Assembly: GCA_025459035.1 (NCBI GenBank)
Contig: JALORJ010000211.1
Location: 1-5,244 of the forward strand
DNA: 5,244 bases
Source of the DNA: Burkholderiales bacterium
Lineage (GTDB): Bacteria; Pseudomonadota; Gammaproteobacteria; Burkholderiales; Ga0077523
Direction of reading: 5' to 3'
Each line of letters begins with the position of its first letter. Within the stretch, counting starts at the first letter, position 1. The notes below the pieces were generated by a model. The model was not told the DNA's origin. It worked only from the letters and a program-made list of their open reading frames with translations, and did not search any database. The translations under genes were made by a program, and so were the position numbers. Below, piece after piece: positions 1-5,244 of the stretch.

Positions 1-604
1 CGATCAGCGCCTCGAACACCACGCGATCGCCCGCCCGCGCCACCGGCGGCAGCCACGCGATGCGGCCCTGCGCATCGGGCGGGGTGTTCATCAACACGTT
101 GAACGGGCTCGGCACCTCGGTCACGTGGCAGCCGATCGCGGCCATCGCCATGCGCAGGTTGTCCGAGCAGCTGTCGTGATGGCCGTCGACGCCCAGCTGG
201 CGGTAGCGCGGCAGGTCGCACGCGGCGATCAGCGTGTCGTGCACGCCGGGCGAGGTGTCGTCGACGAAGCGCAGCAGCGGGCGCCGGCGGTTGCTCACCA
301 GCGTGTCGCCGGGCTTCGGCGTCAGGTGCGACAGCGCCGCGCGCAGATGCTCCATCGACAGGAATTCGTGCAGGGCGCCGTCGACGAACGCCCAGAAGTC
401 GCACACCTGCGTGCCGCTCGGGTTGGTCACGACCAGCCGCTGGCCGCGGGCCACGCGCACCGCCCGCCCCTGCCGCGCCGGCACCGTGTAGTCGGCGCCG
501 AGCACCGGTCGTCCGTCGGGCGCGATCGGCGAGGTCAGCGTCGCGTTGATGCCGTCGAACTGCGCGTTGCTGCGGTAGAGCGGGTTGAGCCAGTCGAGCG
601 TCAT
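1..604 (-). CDS. DUF1989 / urea carboxylase-associated family protein (C-terminus cut off by window edge)
   Basis: 201 residues are visible, starting at the ATG at 604-602; the frame stays open to the left edge, so the C-terminus is missing. The match to DUF1989 rests on family-like segments recognised by eye: CDFWAF (68-73), a SMEH box (83-86), GDTLVSNRRRP (99-109), VEDT-type FVDDTSPGVHDT (113-124), HHDSCSDNL (142-150) and PSPFNVLMN (165-173). The His/Cys residues H122, C129, H143 and C146 lie where the family has conserved polar, probably metal-binding or catalytic residues. Known members sit beside urea carboxylase, and some (CgdA/CgdB) are carboxyguanidine deiminases in guanidine breakdown; others are uncharacterised, so the substrate here is unknown. 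No signal peptide is seen, so it is probably cytosolic. It starts 53 nt after the M20 gene stop. No upstream in-frame start or clear Shine-Dalgarno was found, so the start is fairly but not fully secure. Confidence 0.85.
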   Translation of the reverse strand, partial: MTLDWLNPLYRSNAQFDGINATLTSPIAPDGRPVLGADYTVPARQGRAVRVARGQRLVVTNPSGTQVCDFWAFVDGALHEFLSMEHLRAALSHLTPKPGDTLVSNRRRPLLRFVDDTSPGVHDTLIAACDLPRYRQLGVDGHHDSCSDNLRMAMAAIGCHVTEVPSPFNVLMNTPPDAQGRIAWLPPVARAGDRVVFEALI

Positions 605-657
605 CGGGCGGAAGGAAACGCGAGCAGGAGATCGGTGGGACGACGATGCGCGCCGCG
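605..657 (-). other. Short gap between M20 and DUF1989 genes
   Basis: These 53 nt separate the M20 stop codon from the DUF1989 start. I see no terminator-like stem with a T-run, no promoter-like -10/-35 pair and no good Shine-Dalgarno directly before the downstream ATG. This fits co-transcription of the two genes but does not prove it. Confidence 0.4.
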
Positions 658-2046
658 TCAGCGCGCCTTCGCCAGCAGCTTCAGCGCTGCCAGCGTGTGG
701 ACCTTGGCGCCGATCGGGATCGCGTCGAGGTCGACGAAGAAGTCCGGGTTGTGGTTCGCGTACGGCGCCGGCTGCCCCGCCGCCACGGCCTTGGCGAACA
801 TCGCCGGCGGCGCGACGCCGACCAGCAGGAACACGTACGGCGTCTTCAGCGGCACGAAGGCTTCCTGGAAGTCCTCCGAGCCCATCACGGCGGGGAAGTC
901 GGACACCACCTTGCCGCGTCCCAGCAGCGCCTCGAAGGTCGGGTTCAGTCGCGCCACCAGCGCGGCGTCGTTGACCAGCGGATCGGCGCGTCCCTTCATC
1001 GTGCGCACCGGCGGCCGGTCGGCGGGCGCTCCGGCGGCGATCGCGATGCCGCGGTTGATGCTGTCGATGCGGTCGAGCATCTGCGCGCGCACCGCGGGGC
1101 TGAACCAGCGCAGGTTCAGCTTGAGCGTGGCGCGATCGGGAATCACGTTGTTGTCGCGGCCGGCCTCGATCGCGCCGACGGTCACCACGGCAGCCGCCTG
1201 CGGGTCGATGCTGCGGCTCACGACGGTCTGGTACGCGATCACCGCCTGTGCGGCCATCACGACCGGGTCGACGGTCGTCTGCGGCGTCGAGCCGTGACCG
1301 CCGACGCCGAAGAAGGTCACGTCCAGCTGGTCGGTGCCCGCCATGCGCACGCCGGGCGAGCTCGACACGTAGCCCACCGGCCCCGGCGCGGTGTGCAGCC
1401 CGAAGGCCACGTCGGGCTTCGGCAGACCGCGCGTCCACAGCCCGTCGTCGACCATGGCCTGCGCCCCGGTGCCGGGCTCTTCCGCCGGCTGGCCGTACAG
1501 CACCAGCGTGCCGGACCACTCGGACTTCAGCGCGGCGATCGCCTTCGCGAACCCGAGCAGCCACGTCACGTGCGCGTCGTGGCCGCAGGCGTGCATCACG
1601 TCGATCTCGCGGCCGTCGGCCAGCCGCTGGCGCTTCGGCGCGCCCCACGGCAGACCGGTGGTCTCGGCGACCGAGTTGGAGTCCATGTCCGCGCGAAACC
1701 ACACCGTGGGCCCCGGGCCGTTGGCCAGCACACCGACCACGCCGGTCCTGCCGATGCCTTCGGTCACCGTGAAGCCCGCCGCGCGCAGCTCGCGCGCGAC
1801 GATGCCGGCCGTGCGCACCTCGGTGAAGCCGATCTCCGGGTGCTCGTGCAGGTCCTTGAACATCTCGACCAGGCGCGGGGTATCGGCGTCGACCACCGCG
1901 CTTGCGCGCGCGATCAGCGCCGCGGGTAGCGACGGCTCGGTCGCCGGGGCAGTCTCGGCGTGCGCGGGGTCGAGGCGCGTCGCACCGAAAGCGACGCACA
2001 GGACGACGCCCGCGCGGACGACGGCGTGAACAAGGCCGGTGTTCAT
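658..2046 (-). CDS. Exported M20-family (M20D-like) metal-dependent amidohydrolase
   Basis: This 462-residue protein should hydrolyse an amide bond, for example of an N-acyl amino acid or related conjugate; the substrate cannot be read from sequence. An N-terminal hydrophobic stretch (about 8-21) followed by AHA-E suggests Sec export with cleavage near residue 30, so it probably acts in the periplasm. M20D landmarks are present in order: HEHPEIG (67-73), RADMDS (118-123), MHACGHDAH (151-159), PAEE (187-190), GLHTAPGP (216-223), the dimerisation-domain GVGGHGSTP (247-255), NVIPD (300-304), GSEDF (389-393) and NHNPDF (431-436). By analogy with plant ILL2 and HipO-type enzymes, the metal ligands would be C154, H156, E190, H218 and H432, with E189 as general base; all are present, so the enzyme looks intact. 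Length is that of the family plus a leader. The ATG has a GGAG five bases upstream. It begins 91 nt after the VWA gene. Confidence 0.93.
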   Translation of the reverse strand: MNTGLVHAVVRAGVVLCVAFGATRLDPAHAETAPATEPSLPAALIARASAVVDADTPRLVEMFKDLHEHPEIGFTEVRTAGIVARELRAAGFTVTEGIGRTGVVGVLANGPGPTVWFRADMDSNSVAETTGLPWGAPKRQRLADGREIDVMHACGHDAHVTWLLGFAKAIAALKSEWSGTLVLYGQPAEEPGTGAQAMVDDGLWTRGLPKPDVAFGLHTAPGPVGYVSSSPGVRMAGTDQLDVTFFGVGGHGSTPQTTVDPVVMAAQAVIAYQTVVSRSIDPQAAAVVTVGAIEAGRDNNVIPDRATLKLNLRWFSPAVRAQMLDRIDSINRGIAIAAGAPADRPPVRTMKGRADPLVNDAALVARLNPTFEALLGRGKVVSDFPAVMGSEDFQEAFVPLKTPYVFLLVGVAPPAMFAKAVAAGQPAPYANHNPDFFVDLDAIPIGAKVHTLAALKLLAKAR

Positions 2047-2137
2047 GAGCGCTCCGGGGGGACGGACCGCGACTCGGCCCGCGCCATCAGTAACCGGAAG
2101 CGCCGGTGCGTGTCGAGGGGCGCGGCGCGGTCGCGCG
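2047..2137 (-). other. Gap between VWA and M20 genes, with a possible 14-codon minicistron
   Basis: This 91-nt gap holds no recognisable terminator or promoter. A small frame with an ATG at 2087-2085 reads MARAESRSVPPERS and stops at TGA 2045-2043, overlapping the ATG of the M20 gene as ATGA. That geometry would allow translational coupling, but the frame is short, has no evident binding site of its own, and may be chance. Confidence 0.25.
2052..2055 (-). promoter_or_regulatory. Shine-Dalgarno of the M20 gene
   Basis: GGAG on the minus strand lies five bases before the ATG at 2046. It is the clearest ribosome binding site in the window and supports this start, which also places the signal peptide at the N-terminus. 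Confidence 0.6.
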
Positions 2138-3883
2138 CTACCGCGTCAACCGCAGGTACAGCGCCGGCAGCTTCTCGGGCAGCTTCGCGATGTGGTCCAT
2201 GACGGTCCAGTTGCGCGGGCCGAAGATGCGTTGCACGTAGTGGTCGGCTTTCGGGTCCAGGCTCATGCAGTACGTGAACACGCCGGCGCGGCTCGCCTCG
2301 TCGACGGCCTTGCGCGCGTCCTGCAGCAGATAGCGCGGGTCGTGCACGTCGATGTCGTGCGGCTCGCCGTCGGTGATCAGCAGGATGAGCCGCCGGTCGT
2401 TGCGCCGCGCGACCAGCTGCGCCGTGGCGTGCCGCAGCGCGCCCCCCATGCGCGTGGACCACTGGCCCGTCATGCCCGCCAGCCGGGCCTTCACGCCGGC
2501 ATCGAAGGTGTGGCCGAAGTCCTTGAAGCGCTGGTACTGCACCTCGCCGCGCCCGTTGGAGCAGAAGCCGTGGATCGCGAACTGGTCGCCCACCTTCTCC
2601 ATCGCGTGCGCGAGCAGTACGGTGGCCTCGCGCGCGAGGTCCAGCACGCGCGCCTGGCAGGCTTCGACGACGTCGTTGGTCGACTGCGACAGGTCGAGCA
2701 GCACCAGCACCGCGAGGTCGCGCTCGCGCCGGTCGACGCGGATGTGCACGCGCGGGTCGGGGGTGCGCCGCGTGCGCACATCGAGCATCGCGGTGACGAC
2801 GGCGTCGAGGTCGAAGCGATCGCCTTCCATCTGCTTGCGCAGCCGCTCGGGCTTGCGCAGTTCGTTGCCGCCCACCAGCGAGTCGATGCGGTCGACGAGC
2901 GACGCGTGACGCGCGAGGATCGCGTCGATCGCCGCGGAGTCGCCGGGCATCGGGCGGCGCTCCTGCACCGTGCACCACGCCGGGCGCGACGCGCCGATCA
3001 TCCAGTCCCATTCGGGGTAGGTGACGACGCGCAGCGCGTCTAGCGCGACGGTGGCGAGCTCCGGATCGTCGTCGGCGCCGGTGCCCACGGGCTTCACGCC
3101 GGCCTCGGCGTCGTCGTCGTCGCTCTCCTCCTCGATGACGTCGCCGCCCTCGGTCTCGATCACCTCGGGGTTCACCAGCAGGATGTCGTCCTCGACCATC
3201 AGTGCCTGCGCGGTCGAGTCGTCGTCGTCCTCGGGCAGCCACAGGTGCGCGTTGTCGTCGCGGTACAGCGGCTCGACGACGTAGGTCTTCGCGTTGAACT
3301 GCAACCGCATCTGACCGATGTCGTTGCCCAGCAGCGATGCCAGCTCGCGCGGGAAGCCCGGGTCGTTCAGGTCACCGGCCGGGTGGAAGAACATCGAGCG
3401 GCCCTTGCGCACCCACGGATGGTCGTCGGCGAAGTCGGGGTCGATCAGCGCGCGCGACAGCCGCACCGCGAGCGACAGGAACGTCGACGCGCTGCCGCCG
3501 GCCTGCGCGACGTGGAAGCGGCTCCACAGCCGTCGCAGGCCCGGAAACTCGCGCATCGCCAGATGCTCGACGCGCGCGTCTTCCAGCACGCCGAACAACG
3601 CGACCTGCACCGGCTTCAGTCCCTTGCGCGAGCGCGCCGGTCCCGAGAACGCGTGATGCGCAGCCAGATGCGCGAGCCCCGCGCGGTACACCAGCGCCCC
3701 GCCGGCGCCCTGCACCGCGCGGTACTGGTCGGGAAAGTGCAGGCCGATGTTCGAGCGGTACGGCCGCGCCACCGACAGCGTGGCGCCGAACGGATGCAGT
3801 GCCGTGCCGTCGTTCCACAGCGCACGCAGCCACCACGCCAGCGGCTTGCGCTGATCGGCGAAGTGGACGGCGACGTCGTTCAC
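2138..3883 (-). CDS. VWA-domain protein of the NorD/CbbO family
   Basis: This 581-residue protein is the likely partner of the upstream AAA+ ATPase, in the role NorD plays for NorQ and CbbO for CbbQ: the VWA domain binds the client metalloenzyme or the ATPase ring through a bound divalent metal. The C-terminal VWA domain (about 385-581) has a complete MIDAS: DLSQS (397-401; D397, S399, S401), T477 in STRMG and D505 in ITDGEP. The N-terminal half carries the EDARVE box (101-106) typical of this family. A strongly acidic linker (about 218-275) sits between the two halves. No signal peptide or membrane segment is evident, so it should be cytosolic. The length is closer to NorD than to the longer CbbO proteins I recall. 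The start is GTG at 3883; an in-frame stop lies just upstream and leaves no earlier start. No Shine-Dalgarno precedes it, and a relic of an ATPase-gene tail ends 10 nt before it. The client is unknown here. Confidence 0.9.
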   Translation of the reverse strand: MNDVAVHFADQRKPLAWWLRALWNDGTALHPFGATLSVARPYRSNIGLHFPDQYRAVQGAGGALVYRAGLAHLAAHHAFSGPARSRKGLKPVQVALFGVLEDARVEHLAMREFPGLRRLWSRFHVAQAGGSASTFLSLAVRLSRALIDPDFADDHPWVRKGRSMFFHPAGDLNDPGFPRELASLLGNDIGQMRLQFNAKTYVVEPLYRDDNAHLWLPEDDDDSTAQALMVEDDILLVNPEVIETEGGDVIEEESDDDDAEAGVKPVGTGADDDPELATVALDALRVVTYPEWDWMIGASRPAWCTVQERRPMPGDSAAIDAILARHASLVDRIDSLVGGNELRKPERLRKQMEGDRFDLDAVVTAMLDVRTRRTPDPRVHIRVDRRERDLAVLVLLDLSQSTNDVVEACQARVLDLAREATVLLAHAMEKVGDQFAIHGFCSNGRGEVQYQRFKDFGHTFDAGVKARLAGMTGQWSTRMGGALRHATAQLVARRNDRRLILLITDGEPHDIDVHDPRYLLQDARKAVDEASRAGVFTYCMSLDPKADHYVQRIFGPRNWTVMDHIAKLPEKLPALYLRLTR

Positions 3884-3893
3884 GGGCGGGGGA

Positions 3894-3935
3894 TCAGTAG
3901 AACGCGGTCACGACGCCGTCGATCGCGTCTCGCAT
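3894..3935 (-). pseudogene. Relic of a second CbbQ/NorQ-type gene: diverged copy of its last 14 codons
   Basis: Read on the minus strand, this gives MRDAIDGVVTAFY and a TGA stop. The intact ATPase gene ends MRDALDGVVTAFF and TGA at 4089-4048. By hand alignment, 34 of 42 bases match without gaps. Six differences are synonymous third-position changes, and the other two give Ile/Leu and Tyr/Phe. This is the signature of two coding sequences diverging under protein-level constraint, not of a fresh duplication. The copy ends 10 nt before the VWA start, the usual tight ATPase-VWA spacing. It is probably what remains of an older ATPase gene. Similarity stops abruptly on the upstream side at the ATG. 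Confidence 0.75.
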
Positions 3936-3969
3936 GGAGGCGTGCAGACGCGAGCCACCCGGCGAGGGG

Positions 3970-3984
3970 CCCCGCGCAGCGGGG
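3970..3984. repeat. Perfect GC-rich hairpin, 6-bp stem and 3-nt loop
   Basis: CCCCGC, loop GCA, GCGGGG. The stem is pure G-C and would be stable in RNA. No T-run follows on either strand, so it is not a typical intrinsic terminator. It could be part of an interspersed palindromic repeat or modulate mRNA stability between the two cistrons. Confidence 0.5.
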
Positions 3985-4010
3985 ATCGACGGCAAGGCGA
4001 GTCGGCTGCG

Positions 4011-4023
4011 GACGTGGACATGC
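4011..4023 (+). repeat. 13-bp inverted copy of the ATPase gene sequence coding for DVDM
   Basis: The plus strand reads GACGTGGACATGC, identical to the minus-strand ATPase coding sequence at 4098-4086, which encodes DVDM plus one base. That is exactly the stretch that should precede the duplicated tail. The two arms face each other across 62 nt, and similarity ends at once on both sides. Confidence 0.6.
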
Positions 4024-4047
4024 CAGCCGGAGACGCGCTGGTGATCA

Positions 4048-4872
4048 TCAGAAGAACGCCGTGACCACGCCATCGAGGGCGTCCCGCATGTCCACGTCGT
4101 CCGTGATCGGCCGCACCAGAGTCACGCGGCACGCCGCCACCGGATCGACGCCCTGCGCGATCAGCAGGCCGGCGTGGATCAGCATCCGCGTCGACGCGCC
4201 TTCCTCGAGCCCGTGGCCCTTCAGATGCCGCGTCTTCTCGCCGATCGACACCAGCGTCGCGGCGGTGGCGTCCGGGATGCGCGCCTCGTGCGCGACGATC
4301 TCGATCTCGATCGCGCGCGGCGGGTAGTGGAAGTCGAGCGCGCCGAAGCGCTGCTTGGTCGACTGCTTCAGGTCCTTCAGGATCGACTGGTAGCCGGGGT
4401 TGTACGAGATGACGAGCTGGAAGTCGGGATGCGCGGTGACGAGCTCGTTCTTCTTCTCGAGCGGCAGCGCGCGGCGCGCGTCGGTCAGCGGATGGATGAC
4501 CACCGCGGTGTCCTGCCGCGCCTCGACCACCTCGTCGAGGTAGCAGATGGCGCCGTGACGCGCGGCGATCGTCAGCGGGCCGTCCTGCCAGCGTGTGCCC
4601 TCGGCGTCGAGCAGGAAGCGACCGACCAGATCGGAGGCCGTCATGTCCTCGTTGCACGCGAGCGTGACCAGCGGCTTGCCGAGCTTCCACGCCATGAACT
4701 CGATGAAGCGCGTCTTGCCGCAGCCGGTCGGGCCCTTGAGCATCATCGGCATGCGGGCGGCGTACGCCGCCTCGAACAGCGCGATCTCGTCGCCCCCCGC
4801 GCGGTAGTAGGGCTGCGTGGCGATGCGGTACTGGTCGATGACGCCGGACGGCGGCGGGACGGGGCTGTTCAT
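4048..4872 (-). CDS. CbbQ/NirQ/NorQ/GpvN-family MoxR-type AAA+ ATPase
   Basis: This 274-residue AAA+ ATPase should form a ring that uses ATP hydrolysis to remodel or activate a client metalloenzyme together with the VWA protein encoded next. Walker A is GPTGCGKT (47-54), Walker B ICYLDEV (109-115), and the sensor-1 Asn lies in SYNPGYQS (156-163). Downstream are KQSTKQRF (169-176), containing a candidate arginine finger, and a sensor-2-like STRM (227-230). The C-terminal part (about 195-274) fits the CbbQ_C domain, with AACRVTLVRPITDD (246-259). Its length is normal for the family. The chosen ATG (4872) gives the usual short N-terminus before the GDE motif; extending upstream adds only low-complexity Arg/Ala-rich sequence. 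The Shine-Dalgarno is weak. It is probably cytosolic. CbbQ and NorQ cannot be told apart from sequence, and no Rubisco or nitric oxide reductase gene is visible, so no symbol is given. A diverged copy of its last 14 codons lies downstream. Confidence 0.93.
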   Translation of the reverse strand: MNSPVPPPSGVIDQYRIATQPYYRAGGDEIALFEAAYAARMPMMLKGPTGCGKTRFIEFMAWKLGKPLVTLACNEDMTASDLVGRFLLDAEGTRWQDGPLTIAARHGAICYLDEVVEARQDTAVVIHPLTDARRALPLEKKNELVTAHPDFQLVISYNPGYQSILKDLKQSTKQRFGALDFHYPPRAIEIEIVAHEARIPDATAATLVSIGEKTRHLKGHGLEEGASTRMLIHAGLLIAQGVDPVAACRVTLVRPITDDVDMRDALDGVVTAFF

Positions 4873-4955
4873 GGCGTGAGGTCCGTGAAGGTTCGGGGCC
4901 GCGTGCGTACCGCGACGCGCGGTCGCGCAGTGCCGCACGGCGCGGGAGACAACGG
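4873..4955. other. Gap between ureD and the ATPase gene, with overlapping small inverted repeats
   Basis: These 83 nt contain two mutually exclusive hairpins: CGCGAC/GTCGCG (4911-4927, 5-nt loop) and ACCGCG/CGCGGT (4909-4923, 3-nt loop). Neither is followed by a T-run on the minus strand. I see no convincing sigma-70 promoter. In such GC-rich DNA, short stems like these arise readily by chance. Confidence 0.3.
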
Positions 4956-5244
4956 CTACTTGCGGCGCAGGCCGGGCGGGCGACCGGTCAGCGCGACGCG
5001 TACCGCGGCCCACGCGTCGCGCATCAGCGCACGCAGCGCGACGGCATCGGTACCCAGCACACGCAGCCACGCCCCGGCGCCGTTGGGCAGCAGCGACGCG
5101 CCGGCGTAGACGGGCGAAGTCGTGGCCGGCAGCACGCTGCGCAGCGCCGCGAGGATCGCGGCGGGGTCGCGGGCGTGCGCCACCAGCAGCGTCGCCTGGA
5201 TCGTCGCGCTGCCGTGCAGTCCGACCTGCGGCTGCGCGAAGACG
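4956..5244 (-). CDS. ureD: Urease accessory protein UreD, C-terminal fragment (5' end beyond window)
   Basis: The last 95 residues are visible; the frame is open to the right edge and stops at TAG 4958-4956. UreD (UreH) is a cytosolic scaffold that binds apo-urease and, with UreF and UreG, delivers nickel to the active site. The match rests on the C-terminal pattern of the family: VGLHGSATIQATLL (7-20), an alanine-rich helix, YAGASLLPNGAGAWLRVLG (46-64, the GASLLP...G..LRVLG signature), then a basic helix ending ALTGRPPGLRRK (84-95). These were recognised by eye, and the visible part is short. A separate gene beginning at the GTG at 5183 is unlikely, because the conserved sequence continues upstream of it. 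No urease structural gene follows within the window; the next gene, 83 nt on, is the ATPase. Confidence 0.75.
   Translation of the reverse strand, partial: VFAQPQVGLHGSATIQATLLVAHARDPAAILAALRSVLPATTSPVYAGASLLPNGAGAWLRVLGTDAVALRALMRDAWAAVRVALTGRPPGLRRK

Larger units (their letters stand above)
3884..4047. other. Rearranged spacer between ATPase and VWA genes
   Basis: This 164-nt gap contains the 42-nt ATPase tail relic (3894-3935), a GC hairpin (3970-3984) and an inverted 13-bp match to the ATPase coding end (4011-4023). No transposase fragment or clear insertion-sequence ends are visible. In the frame of the relic the whole spacer is open back into the ATPase gene. Confidence 0.6.

Noticed and set aside
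125..1929. Long plus-strand open frames (390 and 427 residues) opposite the DUF1989 and M20 genes
   Set aside because: Products are rich in Arg, His, Ala and Val with no recognisable domain, and they lie antisense to clearly conserved genes. They are shadows of strong third-position GC bias.
2043..3242. 399-residue minus-strand frame overlapping the VWA gene
   Set aside because: It is out of frame with the VWA gene, made mostly of Arg, Ala and Gly, and the in-frame gene carries the intact MIDAS. Only its last 14 codons, lying outside the VWA gene, were kept as a weak minicistron note.
3933..4037. Partial direct repeat CATG...AGACGCG at 3933-3952 and 4019-4037 as element ends
   Set aside because: The middle 8-9 bases do not match and the lengths differ, so the matches are too short to call terminal repeats.
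2039..4327. Long plus-strand open frames opposite the VWA and ATPase genes
   Set aside because: Low-complexity Arg/Ala/Val-rich translations with no family motifs, fully antisense to genes with intact catalytic or metal-binding motifs.
3908..4690. 260-residue minus-strand frame across the ATPase gene and spacer
   Set aside because: Out of frame with the ATPase and Arg/Gly-rich; it does not contain the relic tail in frame, so it is not an extended ATPase.
4909..4927. Hairpin between ureD and the ATPase gene as an intrinsic terminator
   Set aside because: Stems are only 6 bp, two alternatives compete, and no T-run follows on the minus strand.
4873..5070. N-terminal extension of the ATPase to an upstream start at 5070
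   Set aside because: The added 66 residues are Arg/Ala/Cys-rich, overlap the ureD coding end, and are not like the family, which starts shortly before the GDE motif.

Overview
The window is very GC-rich, and all five genes I can support read leftwards on the minus strand. The GC content, dense packing and protein types suggest a proteobacterium, most likely beta (Burkholderiales-like). That lineage call is inference from protein style; there is no rRNA or marker gene here. In transcription order, right to left, the genes are: the C-terminal 95 residues of a probable urease accessory protein UreD (running off the right edge); a MoxR-type AAA+ ATPase of the CbbQ/NirQ/NorQ family; a von Willebrand factor A (VWA) protein of the NorD/CbbO family; an exported M20-family amidohydrolase; and a DUF1989 (urea carboxylase-associated family) protein whose C-terminus runs off the left edge.

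The gaps are 83, 164, 91 and 53 nt, with no gene on the opposite strand and no recognisable terminator with a U-run, so the set could be one transcription unit. The ATPase and VWA protein form the classic two-component chaperone pair that elsewhere activates or remodels metalloenzymes (Rubisco for CbbQO, nitric oxide reductase for NorQD). Neither Rubisco nor norBC is visible. The flanks instead point to urea, guanidine or amide nitrogen metabolism: UreD is a nickel-urease maturation factor, DUF1989 proteins include carboxyguanidine deiminases, and M20D enzymes hydrolyse amide bonds. The client of this pair is therefore an open question.

The most unusual stretch is the 164-nt gap between the ATPase and VWA genes. 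It carries a second, diverged copy of the last 14 codons (stop included) of the ATPase gene, ending 10 nt before the VWA start. Six of the eight base differences are synonymous and the other two are conservative (Ile/Leu, Tyr/Phe). It looks like the tail of another cbbQ-type gene that once abutted the VWA gene. Between the two tails lie a strong small hairpin and a 13-bp inverted copy of the ATPase sequence that immediately precedes the duplicated part. Together these look like the scar of a rearrangement or gene replacement.

Long open frames on the plus strand, and in other frames of the minus strand, are shadows caused by GC-rich codon usage. No tRNA, rRNA, CRISPR array or insertion sequence was seen.
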